Shown here in pieces: positions 32,187-35,516 of a stretch of 35,516 nt of DNA. Positions within the stretch are counted from its first letter, which is position 1. Every line of letters begins with the position of its first letter. This DNA is from a bacterium (GTDB lineage: Bacteria > UBA9089 > CG2-30-40-21 > SBAY01), in the NCBI GenBank assembly GCA_040755795.1, contig JBFLXS010000006.1:1-35516 (forward strand), read 5' to 3'. The translations under genes and the position numbers were made by a program. The notes below the pieces were generated by a model. It searched no databases. It saw only the letters and a list, made by a program, of their open reading frames with translations, and was not told where the DNA came from.

Positions 32187-33554
32187 ATGTTATGGGTAAT
32201 TATTAAGAAGGAATTTTTGGGGAACATAAAAACCCTAAAATTTATATGGAGTTTTTTATTGTGCCTTCTCTTAATGGGAACTAGTTCCTTTATCAGGACT
32301 ACTCAATATAATCAAAGGATAACTAACTATCACGCAAATGTAAAATTACATTTAAAAACCGCAGGAAGCTATTCTGCATATCGAGATTTAGCTGAACAAG
32401 GGATAAAGATTGATAGACCAGCGGATATCTTAAGTATCTTTGTGGAAGGACTTGAAAATAACCTGCCGGGGGTATTTTCTATCTCAAGCTCTTCAGAATC
32501 TGTTGTGGGAATAGAAAAAAACTGGCTTTTTTCTTTATTCGGAACGATAGATTATTTATTTGTTATCTCTACTATAATGAGTTTGGTGGCAATTTTATTT
32601 ACTTATGATGCTATCTGTGGGGAGAAAGAAAGAGGGACGTTAAAATTACTTTTATCTAATCCTATTCCCAAAGATCTTCTCTTATGGGGGAAAGTATTAG
32701 GCGGATATTTAACCTTGTTGTTTCCTGTTACTGTTTCCTTTCTCTTGGGGCTTCTAATAGTAAATATAATATGTCAAACGCCCTTTTCTGCTTATGATTT
32801 TAGTCGATTAGGGTTAATATTTATCATTTCATTAATTTATCTGGGGACATTCTGCAATTTAGGGCTATTTGTTTCCTCTGTTACGGTTAAATCTTCCACT
32901 GCACTCCTGGTACTTTTGTTAATTTGGTTGGTTTTAGTTTTCCTCATTCCTAACCTTAGTCCACTCCTGGCAAGCTCTGTTTATCCAGTTACCCCTATGC
33001 AGAAAATTATGGAAGAAAAAAGGAATACTATTGAAACTGCCTGGGAGAAATTTGAAGAGAAATATGCGAAGTATGATGAAGAATACGGAGGTGTACCTTT
33101 AATGGACAAAGGTTCAGTATGGATGATAGAAAGAGATAAGGAAATTACAGAGGAGATTGAAAAAATAGAAAATCCTTATCAACTCTCACTTAATCAACAA
33201 TTAAAATTATCTATGAATATTTCCAGGCTATCTCCTGTATCATCTTTTTTTTATACCATCAGCCATTTAGCTCAAACAGATTACCTGATGCATCTACAGA
33301 TTATGGCTATGTTAAAAAAATATAAGCAGGCGTTCATTGAGTATGTTAACAGAATGATGATAGAAGAAGACTCTCCTATTCCAGACCTGCTTAATAAAAT
33401 TGATATTACAGAAATGCCGCAATTTGTGATGAAAAAACCACCGCTAATCGAGCTCATAAATAACATACAGAGAGATATCTTTTTGTTGATAAGTTGGTTA
33501 GTCATCTTATTTGTGACCACATATTTTACTTTCCTGAAATATGACATCAGGTAG
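32187..33554 (+). CDS. ABC-2 permease with large extracytoplasmic regions (DUF3526-like), copy 1
   Basis: This 455-aa protein begins MLWVIIKKEFLGNIKTLKF, which is a typical permease N-terminus, and has a first membrane helix at about 20-38 and an extracytoplasmic region to about 110. Five or so central helices follow, with the cytoplasmic GEKERGTLKLLLSNPIPKD signature, then a second soluble region (about 265-425) and a last helix near the C-terminus. This architecture matches DUF3526-type ABC-2 permeases. It is homologous to the next gene, with which it probably forms a heterodimer. Confidence 0.85.
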   Translation: MLWVIIKKEFLGNIKTLKFIWSFLLCLLLMGTSSFIRTTQYNQRITNYHANVKLHLKTAGSYSAYRDLAEQGIKIDRPADILSIFVEGLENNLPGVFSISSSSESVVGIEKNWLFSLFGTIDYLFVISTIMSLVAILFTYDAICGEKERGTLKLLLSNPIPKDLLLWGKVLGGYLTLLFPVTVSFLLGLLIVNIICQTPFSAYDFSRLGLIFIISLIYLGTFCNLGLFVSSVTVKSSTALLVLLLIWLVLVFLIPNLSPLLASSVYPVTPMQKIMEEKRNTIETAWEKFEEKYAKYDEEYGGVPLMDKGSVWMIERDKEITEEIEKIENPYQLSLNQQLKLSMNISRLSPVSSFFYTISHLAQTDYLMHLQIMAMLKKYKQAFIEYVNRMMIEEDSPIPDLLNKIDITEMPQFVMKKPPLIELINNIQRDIFLLISWLVILFVTTYFTFLKYDIR

Positions 33555-33573
33555 AAAGGGGATTTTATCAGAG

Positions 33574-34929
33574 ATGTTGTTATGGACTCTTGTTAAGAAG
33601 GAATTTTTAATAAATGTAATTAGTTTAAAATTTCTCCTTGCCTTTTTTATATGTTCTACTTCATTCATTACCGTAACCTATGTCCTTGTTTATGATTATA
33701 AAGAACGGCAAAAAGCCTATTACCTTAACCTGACATTTCATGACCAAGAATTTAAAAAATATAAAAACTATGAAGATTTAGAATGGGATGGTAAAAGTGT
33801 GGGTAAACCACCGACCCCTTTATCTATATTTGCCCAGGGATTAGAAGGGGAGATTACCTCTACCGTCCGTATTACAAGGTATGACTACCCTTTTTTAAAA
33901 GGAGGTTTCCGCAACAATTCTCTATTTCCACTTTTGGGCAAAATTGATCTAGCTTACCTTATTGCTATAGTAATGACTTTACTTGCAATCTTATTTACTT
34001 ATAATGCCATTTCCGAAGAAAAAGAAAATGGCACACTGAAACTTATGTTATCTAATCCTATCTCCAGAGATAAAATATTGTTAGGGAAATTCATTGGGGG
34101 ATTTTTGAGTGTGGTTACTCCATATTTAGTCTCATTTCTGGTTTCATTACTCATAATTACCGCTGTGGGTGAAATAGTGTTAAGTAAAGAAGAGATATTA
34201 AGAGTTAGCCTTTTTTTTCTCGTTTCACTCCTCTACATAAGCGTATTTTTTATGATAGGGATATTTGTTTCCACCAGGAATTTTAACTCCACAAATTCAT
34301 TATTTACCTCATTATTTATTTGGATAATCCTGGTTTTGATTATGCCAAATTTGAGTATTCTTATTGGTTCTTATGTCGTCCCTACACCAGAAATTTCAGA
34401 AATACAGGGGAAAGAAGATGGTATTATTATCGAGGGAAGAGATAATTGGATGAAGAAGATTATGGAGGAAGCAAATCGGGTACAAGCACCACCTTCTTTT
34501 AAATTTGTGGAAGAGAAATACAATGAGATGCAAATAGCCAATGTGGAAAAAATAGAGCAATTAAAAAGATATTATGAGGGAATTAAATCTCATCAGTTAA
34601 ATGTATGCCAAAATATTTTATCCTGGTTATCAGCAGCTGGGGCATATAATAATATTGTAACCGAATTGTGCCAGACAAATTTTGAGACACAAGAATCTTT
34701 TATAAATTCAAGTCGCAAATATCGAGTGGATTTTATTAGATATATTGAAGAACTTAAGGGAAATAATCAAAAAATTATTCTTTCTGAAGTGCCACAATTT
34801 ATTTTTGAAACAAGGGACATAAAAGAAAGCACAATAAAGGTTTCTTTGGATATTTTCATACTAATAGCTTATTTTTTCTTTTTTTTCACAGGTAGTTATT
34901 TTTCATTTTTAAGGTTTGATGTGCGATAA
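33574..34929 (+). CDS. ABC-2 permease with large extracytoplasmic regions (DUF3526-like), copy 2
   Basis: About 451 aa. I use the ATG at 33574, preceded by GAAAGGGG, because the resulting MLLWTLVKKEFLINV start aligns with the paralog's MLWVIIKKEF. An in-frame ATG at 33541 lies inside the previous gene. It has the same layout as copy 1, including EEKENGTLKLMLSNPISRDK and a terminal helix (IAYFFFFFTGSYFSFLRF). It is the last gene of the long co-directional series, and the DNA after it holds only a remnant of an insertion sequence. Confidence 0.85.
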   Translation: MLLWTLVKKEFLINVISLKFLLAFFICSTSFITVTYVLVYDYKERQKAYYLNLTFHDQEFKKYKNYEDLEWDGKSVGKPPTPLSIFAQGLEGEITSTVRITRYDYPFLKGGFRNNSLFPLLGKIDLAYLIAIVMTLLAILFTYNAISEEKENGTLKLMLSNPISRDKILLGKFIGGFLSVVTPYLVSFLVSLLIITAVGEIVLSKEEILRVSLFFLVSLLYISVFFMIGIFVSTRNFNSTNSLFTSLFIWIILVLIMPNLSILIGSYVVPTPEISEIQGKEDGIIIEGRDNWMKKIMEEANRVQAPPSFKFVEEKYNEMQIANVEKIEQLKRYYEGIKSHQLNVCQNILSWLSAAGAYNNIVTELCQTNFETQESFINSSRKYRVDFIRYIEELKGNNQKIILSEVPQFIFETRDIKESTIKVSLDIFILIAYFFFFFTGSYFSFLRFDVR

Positions 34930-35080
34930 ATGTAAAACCGAATCAATGCTCTGATGGCTTACAGAAGGCTAAGAGATCTAATAAATCAATGGAATCAAAA
35001 GAGTCCAAACTTAAATTCCTTCTATTCTCCTGAAAATGTCTGTAACTCTTTGTAATTATTGTGGTTAGCGATGATGAAGT
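34930..35080. other. Short intergenic stretch before the IS remnant
   Basis: These 151 bp show no recognisable gene or terminator. A 33-codon ORF (34954-35055, MAYRRLRDLINQWNQ start) has no ribosome binding site or family. It could be a fragment of a gene interrupted by the adjacent insertion sequence. Confidence 0.3.
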
Positions 35081-35266
35081 TGTTAATGGCAAACGAAAAT
35101 TGACCCCCCTGGGCAAAAATATAGTATAGTGTATTCTTATGCGGAAAAGCAGTAAAACAAAAAATCATTCCGCAAAAAGGAGGAAAACACTATGCTAAAA
35201 TTGGAGGAAAGGGTGGAAATAAAGGTATTAAAGGAGCAGGGATATTCAATACGGCAGATAGTGTAA
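35081..35266 (+). mobile_element. Remnant of an IS21-family insertion sequence with istA fragment
   Basis: The left end reads TGTTAATGGCAAACG followed by AAAATTGACCC, a pattern typical of IS21-family terminal repeats. An RBS (AAAAAGGAGG) then precedes ATG at 35192 and a 24-codon ORF MLKLEERVEIKVLKEQGYSI, which matches the N-terminus of IstA transposases. It stops at 35266, just where the helix-turn-helix should continue (RQI then a stop). The rest of istA and istB is absent, so the element is dead. Confidence 0.75.
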
Positions 35267-35432
35267 TCTTTAACAATCTTTCTGTCTGATTTGTTAAAAA
35301 TTTTGCGACCTGTGAAATAGGTTGACATGGGAAAACAAAATTATACCACACTACTTATTGTCCGAAAAGGAGATAGGGAGATTAAGCAGAAATTCGGTGG
35401 TGTCCTAAATTAGCTAAAGTTTGTGAGAGAAA
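35267..35432. other. Non-coding stretch after the IS remnant
   Basis: AT-rich DNA with no supported ORF. It may include more decayed mobile-element sequence, but nothing recognisable remains. Confidence 0.3.
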
Positions 35433-35516
35433 ATGTCGATAAAGATAACAGAAGTACATAGTGTATTATTCTGGAGATTTTGTTTGGGAGGTGGAATAAC
35501 GATGCATCCAATAGAA
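35433..35516 (+). CDS. 5' end of an ORF running off the window
   Basis: The frame is open from ATG at 35433 to the window end (28 codons). An internal ATG at 35502 has a much better ribosome binding site (GGGAGGTGG at about 35487-35495) and is the more likely start, giving only MHPIE inside the window. Nothing can be said of its product. Confidence 0.3.
   Translation, partial: MSIKITEVHSVLFWRFCLGGGITMHPIE

Noticed and set aside
34954-35055. 33-codon ORF after the last permease
   Set aside because: There is no RBS, no family and no neighbours supporting it. It is probably chance or a gene fragment.

Overview
The window is AT-rich and almost entirely co-directional: every recognisable gene between about 1.26 and 34.93 kb is on the + strand. 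It looks like the genome of an uncultured diderm (Gram-negative-type) bacterium. The evidence is an Omp85-type assembly factor, a second outer-membrane beta-barrel, an LpxL-like acyltransferase and many Sec signal peptides. The intergenic DNA carries GC-rich hairpins and a degenerate 'CATCTGTGTCCATCTGTGGC' type repeat. I cannot place the phylum from sequence alone. No tRNA, rRNA or CRISPR array was seen.

Layout. (1) 0-1.45 kb: a shortened LysR-family regulator on the minus strand, repeat-rich intergenic DNA, then a promoter, a small leader ORF and an intrinsic terminator in front of the next operon. (2) 1.48-6.14 kb: S-adenosylmethionine decarboxylase (speH), holo-ACP synthase (acpS), and two paralogous PqqD-domain/radical SAM/SPASM maturases. 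Between the maturases lies a 28-residue Cys-containing peptide gene with a very strong ribosome binding site, probably a RiPP precursor. (3) 6.86-11.36 kb: LpxL-like acyltransferase, a secreted thioredoxin-fold/seven-bladed-propeller protein and an ABC-2 exporter. (4) 11.49-25.80 kb: a tightly packed biosynthetic operon. It encodes a CrtI-like FAD oxidoreductase, two ketosynthase/chain-length-factor (KS/CLF) pairs, ACP, 3-hydroxyacyl-ACP dehydratase, ketoreductase, a fold-III PLP decarboxylase, an unusual methyltransferase, a 160-aa unknown, a BpsA-type branched-chain aminopropyltransferase, a PaaK-like adenylate-forming ligase and a third radical SAM/SPASM enzyme. (5) 25.8-34.9 kb: Omp85 protein, TPR protein, outer-membrane barrel, NEW3-domain membrane-anchored protein and an ABC transporter with two large ABC-2 permeases. 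(6) 34.9-35.5 kb: an IS21-family remnant and the edge of another ORF.

How the genes may work together (inference). SpeH makes decarboxylated SAM, the aminopropyl donor for the BpsA-like enzyme. The PLP decarboxylase could supply an amine or an aminoacyl-ACP-derived unit. AcpS activates the ACP. The KS/CLF pairs with dehydratase and ketoreductase, but no recognisable enoyl reductase, would build a long, probably unsaturated chain as in highly reducing type II polyketide synthases. The CrtI-like oxidoreductase, methyltransferase and radical SAM enzyme would tailor it, and the ligase would activate or join chain and amine. The result would be a polyamine-decorated polyene or fatty-acyl product, possibly envelope-located given the exporter and outer-membrane genes. 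The adjacent RiPP module could be independent or could supply a peptide for conjugation. I know of no described pathway with this exact gene combination, so the cluster is the main candidate for a new system.
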